Shown piece by piece: positions 43,272 through 52,806 of a DNA stretch of 64,000 bases; position 1 is the first letter of the stretch, and every line of letters begins with the position of its first letter. The notes below the pieces were generated by a model. It made no database searches. It was not told the DNA's origin and saw only the letters and a list, made by a program, of their open reading frames with translations. Source of the DNA: an uncultured Acidimicrobiales bacterium (GTDB taxonomy: Bacteria; Actinomycetota; Acidimicrobiia; Acidimicrobiales; SHLQ01); assembly GCA_938041035.1 (NCBI GenBank), contig CALHYX010000022.1, positions 1 through 64,000 of the forward strand, in the 5' to 3' direction. The position numbers and the translations under genes were made by a program.

Positions 43272-44777
43272 GTGCGCCGGCACCGCCCCCTTCCCTGGCT
43301 GGTCGCCGCCATCGTGGCCGTCGTGGCCTCGGTGGCGTCGTCGACACCTGCCCCTGCCCAGGTCGATCAGGCTGAACTCGCCGGTTTGCGCGCCCGGGCC
43401 ACCGAACTACAGGCCGAGGTCGACGCCCTCAGCACGACGATCGACGAAACCAACGCGTCGCTCGCCGAGGTCGACGCCATCCTCGAACGCCAGGACGTCG
43501 AACTCGAACTCAAGGTCGACGACTACGCCGAAGCGGTCACCGCCCGGAACAACCCCGCCCGGCTCTCCCAGGTCGCCGCCGTCGAGTCCTTTATCAACGG
43601 CGACCCCCGCTCCGAAGCGGCGCTCGAAGAGGTCGCGTCCCTCGATGCCAACAGCGACGCGAGTACGCGCCGCGAGGTGTACGACGCCATCATCTCCGAT
43701 GCGCTCGAGGACATGAACAACGCGGAGGCTCGCCTCACCGATGTGGCGGTCGAGGTGCGGGAACTGAAACAGACCCAGGCCGATGCCGCCGCTCGCCGCC
43801 AGGGCCTGATCGACCTGCGGACCGAAACCCTCGCCGTTCGCGCCGAGACCATCACCGGTTTGCGGGCGGTGCGGCTCCGCCTGTCGTGGCTCCAGTCGCT
43901 CGATGGCCGGTGGGTGCTCACCGGACTCGACGGTTTCGAAGGCGAGGATCGTCCGGCCCTCGCGGTGAAGATCGACAACGTCGCCGCCGCCCGACCCCAG
44001 GCCGGCCTCAACGAGGCCGACATCGTCTATGAGGAGCGGGTCGAGGCCGGCTTCACCCGGCTCATCGCCGTCTACCATTCGACCCCGGTCGATGCCGTGG
44101 GACCCGTCCGGTCGATTCGGACCTCGGACCCCAAGATCCTCGCCAACCTGAACTCCCCACTGCTCGCCAACTCCGGCGGCAACCGCGGCGCACAGAAGGC
44201 CCTGGCCGACTCGACGTTGATCGACGTCGGCGCGCTTCCGTTCCCCGAGGCCTACTACCGCGATCGCCGGCGCCGCCGGCCGCACAACCTGTTCTCGTCC
44301 ACCGAGACGTTGTGGAACATCCCGGCCCCGGCCGCCGGCAAGGCCCCACCGGTGTTCCGATTCCGCGTGCCCGGCGACCCTCTGCCCGCGGCCGCCAAAC
44401 CGGTATCGACCGTCGACATCGACTACGGCGAAACGTCGGTCAACTACACGTGGAACGGTTTTGGCTGGTCGCGTTCCCAGGATGGTCGACCCCATGTCGA
44501 TGCGCAGGGGGTCGGGGTCTCGGCCACATCGGTGATCGTGCAGTTCATCGGCTACTCCCCGAGCGCTGCGGACGGCGCTTCCCCGGAAGCCGACGTCGTG
44601 GGCAACGGGCGGGTATGGGTACTCATCGAAGGCCACATCATCGAGGGGACCTGGGATCGGGTATCGGCGGAGGCGCCGACCATCTACCGCGATCCCGAGG
44701 GCGACATCATCTCGATAACCGCCGGCCGCACGTGGGTGGCGCTGCCCCAGGTCGACAACCCCGCGTCGTTCGAGTGA
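43272..44777 (+). CDS. Secreted protein with coiled coil and DUF3048 (YerB-like) domain
   Basis: This 501-aa protein has a signal peptide (WLVAAIVAVVASVASSTPAPAQ) and a coiled coil at about 35-215 (LAGLRARATELQAEVDALS and onward). It ends in a DUF3048 domain (RPALAVKIDNVAAARPQAGL; EADIVYEERVEAGFTRL; GPVRSIRTSDPKIL; LANSGGNRGAQKAL). YerB-type proteins of Bacillus are lipoproteins of unknown function. The coiled-coil extension is characteristic of actinobacterial members. It is probably an envelope protein. Confidence 0.83.
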   Translation: MRRHRPLPWLVAAIVAVVASVASSTPAPAQVDQAELAGLRARATELQAEVDALSTTIDETNASLAEVDAILERQDVELELKVDDYAEAVTARNNPARLSQVAAVESFINGDPRSEAALEEVASLDANSDASTRREVYDAIISDALEDMNNAEARLTDVAVEVRELKQTQADAAARRQGLIDLRTETLAVRAETITGLRAVRLRLSWLQSLDGRWVLTGLDGFEGEDRPALAVKIDNVAAARPQAGLNEADIVYEERVEAGFTRLIAVYHSTPVDAVGPVRSIRTSDPKILANLNSPLLANSGGNRGAQKALADSTLIDVGALPFPEAYYRDRRRRRPHNLFSSTETLWNIPAPAAGKAPPVFRFRVPGDPLPAAAKPVSTVDIDYGETSVNYTWNGFGWSRSQDGRPHVDAQGVGVSATSVIVQFIGYSPSAADGASPEADVVGNGRVWVLIEGHIIEGTWDRVSAEAPTIYRDPEGDIISITAGRTWVALPQVDNPASFE

Positions 44778-44836
44778 CCCCGCCCCGGCCCGTCGAAACA
44801 ACCGACGGGGTCGTCGGGTAGCGGTTGCACCAGCGG

Positions 44837-44842
44837 TAGCGT
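44837..44842 (+). promoter_or_regulatory. -10 element TAGCGT, leaderless RNB ribonuclease gene
   Basis: The hexamer ends 6 bases before the GTG at 44849. Confidence 0.55.
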
Positions 44843-44848
44843 GAGGCG

Positions 44849-46291
44849 GTGCCCGCTCTACACCTCCACTGCCCCGACGACGACGAATTCAGCCGCCGGT
44901 TCGCCGCCATACGTACCGAGCTGAAGGTACCGGCGGCCTTTCCCGCCGCCGTCGAACAAGAAGCGGTCGACGCCGCCAAACGCGGCCCGGTCGACCCCCC
45001 GGGGGCCGGCTATCGCGAGCGCACCGACCGGCGCGACATCGAGCTGGTCACGATCGATCCGCCCAGCAGCCTCGACCTCGATCAGGCGTATCAGGCCGAG
45101 CCCCGCGGCGACGGGTATCGCGTCCATTACGCCATTGCCGACCCCGCGGTGTTCATCACCCCGGGCAGCGCACTCGATCGCGAAACGCTCGAACGCGGCG
45201 TCACCCTGTACAGCCCCGACATGAACACCTTGTTGCACCCGCGGGTGCTCGCCGAGGAGGGCGCCAGCCTGCTCGCGGGGGCCGATCGCCCGGCCGTGCT
45301 CTGGACCCTCGATCTCGACAGCGAGGGCTCGCTGATCAACACCCAGGTCGAACGGGCGACCGTGCGCAGCCGCGAGAAGCTGTCCTATCAGCAGGCTCAG
45401 GATCGTATCGATGGCGAAACGGGCTCGGAGTCGCTCGCCCTGCTGCGCACGATCGGTGAGCTGCGCGAGGCCCAGGAGGTCGAACGCGGCGCCGTGAGCC
45501 TCAACCTGCCGGCCCAGGAGGTCACGCCCCACGACGACCACTACGACCTCGAGTTCGATCGGTCGCTTTCGGTCGAGGGATGGAACGCGCAGATCTCCCT
45601 GCTCACCGGCATCGCCGCGGCCGCGATCATGGTCGACGCCCGCGTGGGGCTGTTGCGCACGTTGCCCGAACCGTACGATTCCACCATTCGCAAGATTCGC
45701 CGGGCCGCTCGGGCGCTCGACATCGAGTGGCCCGATGAGGTCAGCTACCCGGACCGGGTCCGCAACATCAGCGGCGAGACCCCGGAAGAGGCGGCGTTTC
45801 TTACCCAGGCCGCCCGCGGCCTCCGAGGAGCCGGCTACGTCGCCTTCAGCGGCGACCTCCCGGAGTACACCCGCCACGCGGCGATCGCCGCCGAATACGC
45901 CCATGTCACCGCGCCCTTGCGGCGGGTGTGTGACCGGTTCACCAACGAGATCATCCTCGCCGTCGCCGCCGATCAGGATCCGCCGGCCTGGGCGGTCGAG
46001 GCGCTCGACGAGTTGCCGTCGGTGATGGGCAAAGCCCGATCCAAGGACCGGAGCCTGGAAAAGGCCATGGTCGACCTGGCCGAGGCCATGGCCCTTCGCC
46101 ATCGCGTCGGCGACGAGTTCGACGGCGTGGTCGTCGATGTCGACGACCGGCGCGCCCGGCTGCAACTGCGCAATCCAGCCGTCGTCGCCGACATCGCCGC
46201 GGCCGACCGCACGCTCGGCGAACGGATCACGGTCACCCTCGATCACGCCGACCCCGACGAGCGCATCGTGCGGTTCGTAGCCGCAAAGTGA
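44849..46291 (+). CDS. RNB-domain ribonuclease (RNase II/R family)
   Basis: This 480-aa protein has the RNB catalytic core, with the Asp-rich metal site in TIDPPSSLDLDQAYQ, then HYAIADPAVFI, GVTLYSPDMNTLLHP and the conserved EYAHVTAPLRRVCDRFTNE. A short S1/OB-like end (FDGVVVDVDDRRARLQL) follows. The N-terminal cold-shock domains of RNase II are missing, as usual in the actinobacterial group. It degrades RNA from the 3' end. The kynB-like gene overlaps its stop. Confidence 0.88.
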   Translation: MPALHLHCPDDDEFSRRFAAIRTELKVPAAFPAAVEQEAVDAAKRGPVDPPGAGYRERTDRRDIELVTIDPPSSLDLDQAYQAEPRGDGYRVHYAIADPAVFITPGSALDRETLERGVTLYSPDMNTLLHPRVLAEEGASLLAGADRPAVLWTLDLDSEGSLINTQVERATVRSREKLSYQQAQDRIDGETGSESLALLRTIGELREAQEVERGAVSLNLPAQEVTPHDDHYDLEFDRSLSVEGWNAQISLLTGIAAAAIMVDARVGLLRTLPEPYDSTIRKIRRAARALDIEWPDEVSYPDRVRNISGETPEEAAFLTQAARGLRGAGYVAFSGDLPEYTRHAAIAAEYAHVTAPLRRVCDRFTNEIILAVAADQDPPAWAVEALDELPSVMGKARSKDRSLEKAMVDLAEAMALRHRVGDEFDGVVVDVDDRRARLQLRNPAVVADIAAADRTLGERITVTLDHADPDERIVRFVAAK

Positions 46292-46908
46292 TCTATGACC
46301 TTTCGCCCACGGTCTCGGCCCGTATCGGCGTCTGGCCCGGCGACACCCCGATGCACCGCGAGGTGTTGGCCGACCTCGACGAGGGGGCGAACCTCACCCT
46401 GTCAACCCTGCGCGCCACCGTGCATCTCGGAACCCACACCGACGCCCCCAGCCATACCGAGCCCGGCACCGCATCGATCGAGGCGGTGCCGCTCGACCGC
46501 TACATCGGTGCCTGCCAGGTGGTTCGCGTCGACATCGGCCGCGGTGAACGGGTACGGCCCGAACACCTGGGCGAGGTTCTCGCCGAGCGGGTCCTGTTCG
46601 CCACCGGGACCTTTCCCGACCCGGACCATTTCTCGACCGACTTCGCCGCCCTCTCGCCCGAACTGATCGATCATCTCGACGAACACGGCGTGGTCCTGGC
46701 CGGAATCGACACCCCGAGCATGGACCCGTTCGATTCCAAGGACCTGCCGACCCATGCCGCCCTCGTGCGCTGCGAGATGGCCAGCCTCGAGGGCGTAGTG
46801 CTCGACGGCGTACCAGAAGGGGTCTACGAACTCGTTGCCCTCCCGCTGAAACTGGCCGGCTTCGACGCCAGCCCCGTGCGAGCGATCCTGCGCAGCTTCC
46901 CCGCGTAG
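46288..46908 (+). CDS. kynB: Kynurenine formamidase (arylformamidase)
   Basis: This 206-aa protein of the cyclase superfamily has the zinc motif HLGTHTDAPSH and the usual KynB landmarks YDLSPTVSARIGVWPGDTP and SMDPFDSKDLPTHAAL. It hydrolyses N-formylkynurenine in tryptophan breakdown. Length matches the family (about 209). The GTG overlaps the ribonuclease stop. No other tryptophan catabolism gene lies nearby. Confidence 0.88.
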   Translation: MIYDLSPTVSARIGVWPGDTPMHREVLADLDEGANLTLSTLRATVHLGTHTDAPSHTEPGTASIEAVPLDRYIGACQVVRVDIGRGERVRPEHLGEVLAERVLFATGTFPDPDHFSTDFAALSPELIDHLDEHGVVLAGIDTPSMDPFDSKDLPTHAALVRCEMASLEGVVLDGVPEGVYELVALPLKLAGFDASPVRAILRSFPA

Positions 46909-46915
46909 CCCAGGC

Positions 46916-47614
46916 TCAGCCGGAGGCGCCGCCGCCAGGTCGGCGGGCCACCACGAACTGGCGGTCGCCCCGGCGCCTCACCCGCTCGACCGCCAGGCCG
47001 TTCTTCTCCAGATGGGCCGGAACAAACCACCAGTTCGGTCGGCAAAACAACGTCCGGTCGTCGGCGCCGTAGCGACCCGCCGAATAGCACCGGGGCCGCC
47101 GCCACAAGCTCGGCCCGGGGCGGCCACCGAGCAGCGGTTGCACTCGGCTGGGCAACGGGCTGTAGATGAGGGTCTTCACGTACAGCGTTCCCCCGGGAGC
47201 CACCACGGCGCTGACATCGCGAAGGCCCTGAGCGGGGTCGCGCATGTGGTACAGCACGTTGAGAAAGAGCACGACGTCGAACGCGCCCGCGAACTCGTGG
47301 GTCACCTCGGCGATCGGCGCCGCCCGGTAGTCCACGTCCAGACCGAGGAGCCGGCGGTTTTCGGCAAAGTTGTTGCGGCCTTCGTTGCGCGGGCTGTCTT
47401 CGGCATCGATGCCCACCACCTCGGCCCCACGGGCGGCGCAGGCAAACGCGTGACCACCGTCGGAACAACCAATGTCGAGCACCCGCCGGCCGAGCAACGA
47501 CGAGTTGACACCCATCCAGTCGAGTTCCGCGGCACAGTCGCGACCCTCGTCGACGCCCGCGACGCGGTGACGAGGTACGACGCGCGAACGGGCATCCGGG
47601 CGAGGCCTCGCCAC
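46916..47614 (-). CDS. SAM-dependent methyltransferase, class I
   Basis: This 232-aa protein has the SAM-binding motif VLDIGCSDGGHAFACAARG, the acidic ribose-binding VVGIDAEDS and a post-I FDVVLFLNVLYHMRDP. The YHMRDP segment recalls CmoB-like and glycan-cluster methyltransferases. The substrate is unknown. The GTG start is 2 bases after the stop of the F420-type oxidoreductase gene, so the two are co-translated. Confidence 0.8.
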   Translation of the reverse strand: MARPRPDARSRVVPRHRVAGVDEGRDCAAELDWMGVNSSLLGRRVLDIGCSDGGHAFACAARGAEVVGIDAEDSPRNEGRNNFAENRRLLGLDVDYRAAPIAEVTHEFAGAFDVVLFLNVLYHMRDPAQGLRDVSAVVAPGGTLYVKTLIYSPLPSRVQPLLGGRPGPSLWRRPRCYSAGRYGADDRTLFCRPNWWFVPAHLEKNGLAVERVRRRGDRQFVVARRPGGGASG

Positions 47615-47616
47615 GG

Positions 47617-48483
47617 TCAGAGTTCACTTCCGAGCGATTGAATCACTTCCCACGCGGCGTCGCGATCGCCCAGGATGTTGAGCGCACACTCGGTGGCGCC
47701 GGAGTCCCGGTAGCGTTCGAGCCCGGTGCGGACGGTGTCGGCGTCGCCGATGAGCACCATGTCGCCGGGGTTCTCCGCCCCTTCGCGGTCGAGCATGGCC
47801 CGATACGACGGGAGCTGTCCGTAGATGGCGAGATCGATGTTGGCCTGATCCCGTGCCGCCTCGATGTCGTCGGTGATCTGAATGGCCACCCCGGCGGCGA
47901 TCTCTGCTTCGGCCCCGATGGTCGGCCGCACGTGGTCGCCGATGGTCACCGGCCCCGTCATCCAGGTGATCGTGCCCGCGGTGCGTTCGGCGGCGAGCTT
48001 CAACATCTTGGGGCCGAGCGCAGCCAACATCACGCCGGCCGGTTCGGCCTTGACGTTGATCTGCGTGCGGGCGGTGACGAACTCACCCTCGGCCGACACC
48101 CGTTGCTCGTGCAATAGCGGGATGAGCGCATCGAGATACTCGGTCATGTGGGTGTAGGGCTTGCGCCACGGAATGCCGTAGACCATTTCGAGCACCGGCT
48201 CGTGATTGGTTCCGATGCCGATGGTGAACCGCCCGCCGCTGATGTTGTTGATCGTCAGCGACTGCTGGGCGAGGGTCTGCGGCAGGGTGGTCTGCATCGC
48301 CACCACCGACGTTCCGAGCAAAATGCGCGGCACCTCGCGTCCAACGACCGCCATCACCGAAATCGGGTCCGCGTTCATGACCTGCGGCGCCCAGTAGCGG
48401 TGAAGTCCAAGGTCGTTGGCCCGCGAGGCATTCGCCACCGCGGAGTCGATGTCGGATGTGCTGTCGAACAACGAGAGTTTCAT
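47617..48483 (-). CDS. LLM-class F420-dependent oxidoreductase
   Basis: This 288-aa protein is a luciferase-like TIM barrel. The features RILLGTSVVAMQTTLPQTLAQQ, NISGGRFTIGIGTNHEPV and MTEYLDALIPLL are typical of the actinobacterial F420-linked group. It reduces or oxidises an unknown substrate with coenzyme F420. ATG 48483 has AAGGA 9 bases before it. It is followed by a methyltransferase gene, so it may be part of a small modification pathway. Confidence 0.84.
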   Translation of the reverse strand: MKLSLFDSTSDIDSAVANASRANDLGLHRYWAPQVMNADPISVMAVVGREVPRILLGTSVVAMQTTLPQTLAQQSLTINNISGGRFTIGIGTNHEPVLEMVYGIPWRKPYTHMTEYLDALIPLLHEQRVSAEGEFVTARTQINVKAEPAGVMLAALGPKMLKLAAERTAGTITWMTGPVTIGDHVRPTIGAEAEIAAGVAIQITDDIEAARDQANIDLAIYGQLPSYRAMLDREGAENPGDMVLIGDADTVRTGLERYRDSGATECALNILGDRDAAWEVIQSLGSEL

Positions 48484-48547
48484 GGGGGCATCCTTGCCGG
48501 GAACCGGCGAGTCTGCCAAAGACGAAACCGCCTCGCGGGACGATCGA

Positions 48548-48952
48548 CTAGTAGGTCACCATGGGCTTGAGCTTCTTGGCGCGGGCGACCCAGCGCTCGA
48601 CCTCGGGCATCGACGGAGGCCGACGAACGAGCTTCTTCTTGGCGTTGGTCTCGTGCATTGCGGCGTGGAGGTTGGCGACGTTGCGGTTGCGCAACTCCTT
48701 CACCGTGTCGACGCCGGCGGCCTCGAGCAGATCGGAGTATTCCTCACCGACACCCTTGACGCGCATGAGGTCAGCCTTGTTGACCCATTCGAGAATCATC
48801 TTTTCGCTCACTCCACTCTGGGCGGAGGCAGCCTTGCGACCCGGCTTGGAGGCACAGTCTTTGAGAAGACCCTGGGTGGTCTTGATGCCACAGGCGGCCA
48901 TCTTCTTGGCGTAGGCGGGGCCGATGCCCTCGATGGTCTGCAAACTGGTCAT
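48548..48952 (-). CDS. DUF4332 helix-hairpin-helix protein
   Basis: This 134-aa protein has tandem helix-hairpin-helix-like units, beginning LQTIEGIGPAYAKKMAACGI and MRVKGVGEEYSDLLEAAGVD, with the G-I/V-G hairpins used for DNA backbone contact. It matches the DUF4332 family. The ending is very basic (NAKKKLVRR; ARAKKLKPMVTY). It is perhaps a DNA-binding accessory protein. AAAGG lies upstream of the ATG. Confidence 0.82.
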   Translation of the reverse strand: MTSLQTIEGIGPAYAKKMAACGIKTTQGLLKDCASKPGRKAASAQSGVSEKMILEWVNKADLMRVKGVGEEYSDLLEAAGVDTVKELRNRNVANLHAAMHETNAKKKLVRRPPSMPEVERWVARAKKLKPMVTY

Positions 48953-49086
48953 GGGAAATGCCTTTCGGTATGCGGGATTCCAAGAGCCACGAAACGCGGG
49001 AACTGCGTGCGCTCGACGGAGAAGACGCCGTCATGCTCGCATAATCCTGTCGGACAAGCCCGATGGATCTCAAGCTCAGAACGGTT

Positions 49087-49788
49087 TCAGGCGCGCGGCG
49101 TGCGGTCCGGCAGACCGACCAGGTGAGCGGCATCGTTGTAGCGCAACAGTGTCCACGGGCCTGCGCCGACGGGTTTCGGCGGGTTCCCGTCGCGACCGGG
49201 CCGCGACTGCAACCGAAACTCGGTGATGGACGTGTTGAGGGTCCACAGCGCGAACCGGGGACCGAAACCAAGGCCCAACAACCCCCGCATCGCAACGTCG
49301 ACCACACCGCCGTGACAGCTCACCAGTACGGTCTTGCCCACATGGGCCGCGATCACCTCGGCGAGCGCCGCGCCGGCCCGGTGGTGAAATCCCGCCAGGC
49401 TCTCGCCCCCCGGCGCGATCGGACGATGTGGCTCATCGCGCAGGTCGAACAGCCCGAATCGGTCGCCGAACTCCGCGAACGGCACCCCGTCGGCTTCGTC
49501 ACCGGGGCGGTGTTCCACCAGTTCCGCATGGGTCCGGGGATCGAGGCCGATACCGGCTCCGATGATCTGAGCCGTTTCCAGGGCGCGGGGCATGGTGCTC
49601 GACCAGAGCGCATCGATCGGCATCGCTTCGGTGACCAGCCGATCGCGCAGGGCTTGGGCCTGCCGTCGACCCAGCGGCGAGAGCCCGGAGCAGGTTCGCT
49701 CGCCGCCCATTACCTGATCGACGGTGACCACGGACTCGCCGTGTCGGACCAGGAGCAGTCGCGTTTCGACGCTTTCCGGCTGGGTCAC
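49087..49788 (-). CDS. Histidine phosphatase family protein
   Basis: This 233-aa phosphoglycerate-mutase-like enzyme has the phosphohistidine motif LLLVRHGES, then GLSPLGRRQAQAL, SSTMPRALETAQ and the second catalytic His in VLVSCHGGVVDVA. It hydrolyses a phosphate ester of unknown identity. The GTG start overlaps the stop of the methionine aminopeptidase gene (GTGA). Confidence 0.87.
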   Translation of the reverse strand: MTQPESVETRLLLVRHGESVVTVDQVMGGERTCSGLSPLGRRQAQALRDRLVTEAMPIDALWSSTMPRALETAQIIGAGIGLDPRTHAELVEHRPGDEADGVPFAEFGDRFGLFDLRDEPHRPIAPGGESLAGFHHRAGAALAEVIAAHVGKTVLVSCHGGVVDVAMRGLLGLGFGPRFALWTLNTSITEFRLQSRPGRDGNPPKPVGAGPWTLLRYNDAAHLVGLPDRTPRA

Positions 49789-50720
49789 GCGTGACGATCG
49801 GCGGCGCACTCGCCGCCCGGCGTCACCGTCATCAGCTCGTGGCCCTGTTCGGTCACGACGAGCGTGTGTTCAAACTGCGCGGTGCGGCGACCGTCGACGG
49901 TGACCGCGGTCCAGTCGTCGTCCCAGATGTACATCTGGGGGGCTCCGAGCGTGAGCATGGGCTCGACCGTGAAGCTCATGCCCGTCTCCAGCTGTAGGTT
50001 GGCTCGCCGCTCGTAGTAGTGCGGCACCTGGATGACCCCGTGGAACTCGGTTCCGATGCCGTGGCCAATGAACTCGCGGACCACTCCGAGCTGATGCCGG
50101 TTCGCATGCTGCTCGATGGCCTTGCCGATCTGGTTCAGGGTCGACCCGTTGCGGACCGAACCAATGCCGGCGTACATCGCCACCCGCGTCTCCTTCACCA
50201 GCGCGGCCGACGCGGCATCGACCTCGCCGACGAAGAAGGTGCAGTTGGTGTCGCCGTGCACTCCGTCGAGGTACAGGGTCACGTCGATGTTGACGATGTC
50301 GCCCTCGGCGAGCGGCCGCGAGTCGGGGATCCCGTGGCAGATGACCTCGTTGACCGAGGTGCACACCGATTTGGGAAAGCCGCGGTAGCCCAGCGGGCTC
50401 GGGTAGGCGTTGCGCGCCAAACCCGCCTCGTGCACGACCTCGTCGATCTTGTCGGTGGTGACCCCCGGGGCGACGGCCTCGCCGGCGAGCAGCAGTACCT
50501 CGGCTGCGGCGGCGCCCGCTTTGCGCATGCGGGCGATCTCGTCGGCGGTGCGCACCATGTCGGAGCGGGCCGGGCCGGGCTCACCGCCGGGGATGTAGGG
50601 CGGTCGGGTGATGCCGGGCGGCACCTGGCGGCCGAGCCCGACGATACCCGGGCGCACCTGGGGCTCGCTGGGCGGCGCCAGCGTTGCGGTTCCGCCTCGA
50701 CGTTTCTTGCGTTTGGCCAT
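49785..50720 (-). CDS. map: Methionine aminopeptidase, type I
   Basis: This 311-aa protein has all five metal ligands: Asp in VNIDVTLYLDG and in HGDTNCTFF, His in FIGHGIGTEFH, and Glu in FTVEPMLTLG and in QFEHTLVV. It removes the initiator methionine from new proteins. The N-terminal extension of about 60 residues starts with a basic stretch (MAKRKKRRGG), as in other long actinobacterial MetAPs. A leaderless -10 fixes ATG 50720 rather than ATG 50729. Confidence 0.93.
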   Translation of the reverse strand: MAKRKKRRGGTATLAPPSEPQVRPGIVGLGRQVPPGITRPPYIPGGEPGPARSDMVRTADEIARMRKAGAAAAEVLLLAGEAVAPGVTTDKIDEVVHEAGLARNAYPSPLGYRGFPKSVCTSVNEVICHGIPDSRPLAEGDIVNIDVTLYLDGVHGDTNCTFFVGEVDAASAALVKETRVAMYAGIGSVRNGSTLNQIGKAIEQHANRHQLGVVREFIGHGIGTEFHGVIQVPHYYERRANLQLETGMSFTVEPMLTLGAPQMYIWDDDWTAVTVDGRRTAQFEHTLVVTEQGHELMTVTPGGECAADRHA

Positions 50721-50727
50721 CGTGGCC

Positions 50728-50733
50728 ATGCTA
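50728..50733 (-). promoter_or_regulatory. -10 element TAGCAT, leaderless map
   Basis: The hexamer ends 7 bases before the ATG at 50720, and the upstream ATG at 50729 overlaps it. Confidence 0.55.
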
Positions 50734-50767
50734 CCGGCCCAGCCGCCGCACGACCTCCCGGCTCGGG

Positions 50768-51433
50768 TTAACGCGGCACCCTGCCCGTTTCGAATGCCCA
50801 GATGGCGATCTCGACCCGGTTGCGCGCCCCGAGCTTGGTCATCAGCGAGCCGACGTGGGTCTTGACCGTGCTGAGTGAGATGAACAGCTCCTCGCTCAGT
50901 TCCTGGTTCGTGTGTCCGGCGGCCACGGCGCGCAGGACTTCCTCTTCACGCTGGGTGAGCGCCTGAAGGGGCTGGACCGGCGTCGACCGGCCGTGGGCGG
51001 AGTCGGCGAACGTGTCGATCAGGCGGGCGGTGATCGACGGGGAGATCAGGGCGTCGCCGCGGTGGGCGGCGTGGATGGCCTCGACCAGCAGGTCCGAGCC
51101 GGCGTCCTTCAGCAGAAACCCGCGGGCTCCCGCCTTGAGCGCGGTGTAGACGTACTCGTCGAGGTCAAAGGTGGTGACGATCACCACGTTCAGGGGGTCG
51201 TCGACGCCGGGTCCGGCGATCTGCTCGGTGGCGCTGATGCCGTCGAGTTCGGGCATCCGAATATCGAACAGGCAGACGTCGGGGCGCAGGTGCAGCGCCT
51301 TGGTGACCGCTTCGCGTCCGTCGGCGGCTTCGCCGACGACCTCGATGTCGGGTTGGGCGCCGAGGATCATGCTGAACCCGGTGCGAACGAGCTCCTGGTC
51401 GTCGGCGATGAGGACGCGAACGGGGTCGCTCAT
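50768..51433 (-). CDS. NarL/LuxR-family response regulator
   Basis: This 221-aa protein has a receiver domain (VRVLIADDQELVRTGFSMI; phosphorylated Asp in CLFDIRMPELDG; TTFDLDEYVYTALKAGARG) and a LuxR-type DNA-binding domain (LTQREEEVLRAVAAGHTNQ; FISLSTVKTHVGSLMTKLG). Its start overlaps the histidine kinase stop by 4 bp (ATGA), so this is its partner. The target genes and signal cannot be told. Confidence 0.92.
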   Translation of the reverse strand: MSDPVRVLIADDQELVRTGFSMILGAQPDIEVVGEAADGREAVTKALHLRPDVCLFDIRMPELDGISATEQIAGPGVDDPLNVVIVTTFDLDEYVYTALKAGARGFLLKDAGSDLLVEAIHAAHRGDALISPSITARLIDTFADSAHGRSTPVQPLQALTQREEEVLRAVAAGHTNQELSEELFISLSTVKTHVGSLMTKLGARNRVEIAIWAFETGRVPR

Positions 51434-52650
51434 GCCGGCCCCGGCGGGGCGAGCCGCGGGTGCGGCGTGATGGGGTCGCGATTCGTAGCCAGGGCCGGAG
51501 GTGCCGGCCGGGCGGCGATGGGGAGACGGGCCTGCACCAACCATCCCCCAACGGGTCGGGGTCCCGCCCAGAAGTCTCCGCCGAGCGCCGTCGTGCGTTC
51601 CTGCATGCCGACCAGACCATAGCCATCGCGCGATCCCTCCAGCGCGGGCCGAAGCGGGGCGTCGCCGTCGTTGGCCACCTGGATCCACAGGTCGTCGTCG
51701 ACGCGCGAGACATCGACGGACACGTAGCTCGTGCGGCGGCCGTGGCGGCGGGCGTTGGTGATCGCCTCCTGGACGATGCGGAACGCGGCGGCCTCGACCG
51801 CCGTTCCGGCGCCGTGGGCATCGGGGGCGACGCGCAGCTGCACTCGCGCGCCATCGGGTTGAGCGATGAGTTCGGCGAGGGCGTCGAGGCCATGGTGGGG
51901 CTCCAGCTCGGGCGAACCGCGCAGTATCCCCACCATGTGGCGCATCTCCGCCAGGGTCGTCGACGCGGTTGCCTCGATCGCGCCCAGCGCCTCTTTCGCC
52001 CGCTCCGGGTCACCATCGACGACGGCTCGGGCCGCCTGGGCCTGGATGGCGATGGCGCTGACGTGATGGGCGACCACATCGTGCAGTTCGCGAGCGAGGT
52101 CGTGGCGCTCTTCGAGCCGGGCCTGGCGGATTCCCTGGTCCCGGAGGTTGGCTCGGTAGCGCATCGCGACGGCAACGGCCCCGATGAACAGCCACAGCAC
52201 TGCGGCGCCGCTGACATCGCCAAGCGACCACTCGGCGGTCACCGAACTCAGCATCGTCGCGACCACCAGCAGGGCGAGTCCGGCGAGACCGCGGGCTGCG
52301 GGCGCCCACCGGACCATGGCGTAGAGCAGCAGGATCAGGCCCAGATCGCCGACGGTCGTTGTGCCCTGGTCAAACAGCACTGCGGCCGCCACGACCCAGG
52401 GCACGGCCAGCAGCCCGGCCATCGGGTAGCGACGCCGCCACGGCAACAGTGCGCCGACACCCACGGTGTACAGCGAATCCCACAGCTGAATTTCGGAGTC
52501 GAGCAGGGTGAGTAACCCGAGGCCGATCAACAGAACCGCCATAACCCAGTCCCGTTTGCGCGGGCGCTCGGGGACGTCGGCCACCGCGAGTCGGGCGAGC
52601 TGTTGGGTGACCCAGCGAGGCTGGGGCTCCGCGGTTCCGGACAGGGCCAT
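51430..52650 (-). CDS. Membrane histidine kinase (HisKA_3 type)
   Basis: This 406-aa sensor has about five membrane helices (such as WVMAVLLIGLGLLTLLD, MAGLLAVPWVVAAAVLF and GAAVLWLFIGAVAVAMRY). It then has the phospho-acceptor motif ELHDVVAHHVSAIAIQ and a HATPase domain with FRIVQEAITNARRHG (N box) and GYGLVGMQERT. It lacks a large extracellular loop, so the signal is probably in the membrane. A leaderless -10 sets ATG 52650; the open frame to 53664 upstream is not coding. Confidence 0.9.
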   Translation of the reverse strand: MALSGTAEPQPRWVTQQLARLAVADVPERPRKRDWVMAVLLIGLGLLTLLDSEIQLWDSLYTVGVGALLPWRRRYPMAGLLAVPWVVAAAVLFDQGTTTVGDLGLILLLYAMVRWAPAARGLAGLALLVVATMLSSVTAEWSLGDVSGAAVLWLFIGAVAVAMRYRANLRDQGIRQARLEERHDLARELHDVVAHHVSAIAIQAQAARAVVDGDPERAKEALGAIEATASTTLAEMRHMVGILRGSPELEPHHGLDALAELIAQPDGARVQLRVAPDAHGAGTAVEAAAFRIVQEAITNARRHGRRTSYVSVDVSRVDDDLWIQVANDGDAPLRPALEGSRDGYGLVGMQERTTALGGDFWAGPRPVGGWLVQARLPIAARPAPPALATNRDPITPHPRLAPPGPA

Positions 52651-52657
52651 GGGTGCC

Positions 52658-52663
52658 AGGGTA
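52658..52663 (-). promoter_or_regulatory. -10 element TACCCT, leaderless kinase gene
   Basis: The hexamer ends 7 bases before the ATG at 52650, excluding a much longer upstream frame. Confidence 0.55.
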
Positions 52664-52794
52664 GAGCGAGTTCCGCCAACCCGAATCAGCCAAAAGTACC
52701 GCTTTGTACCGACGAACCACGAGGGCTCGGAACCAGTTCGGCCCGCTGACATAACAGCTGTGCCGGATGCCGCGCGAGGCCGGTCGCGACGACG

Positions 52795-52800
52795 TAGGGT
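52795..52800 (+). promoter_or_regulatory. -10 element TAGGGT, leaderless hydroxylase gene
   Basis: The hexamer ends 6 bases before the ATG at 52807. Confidence 0.55.
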
Positions 52801-52806
52801 GCGGTC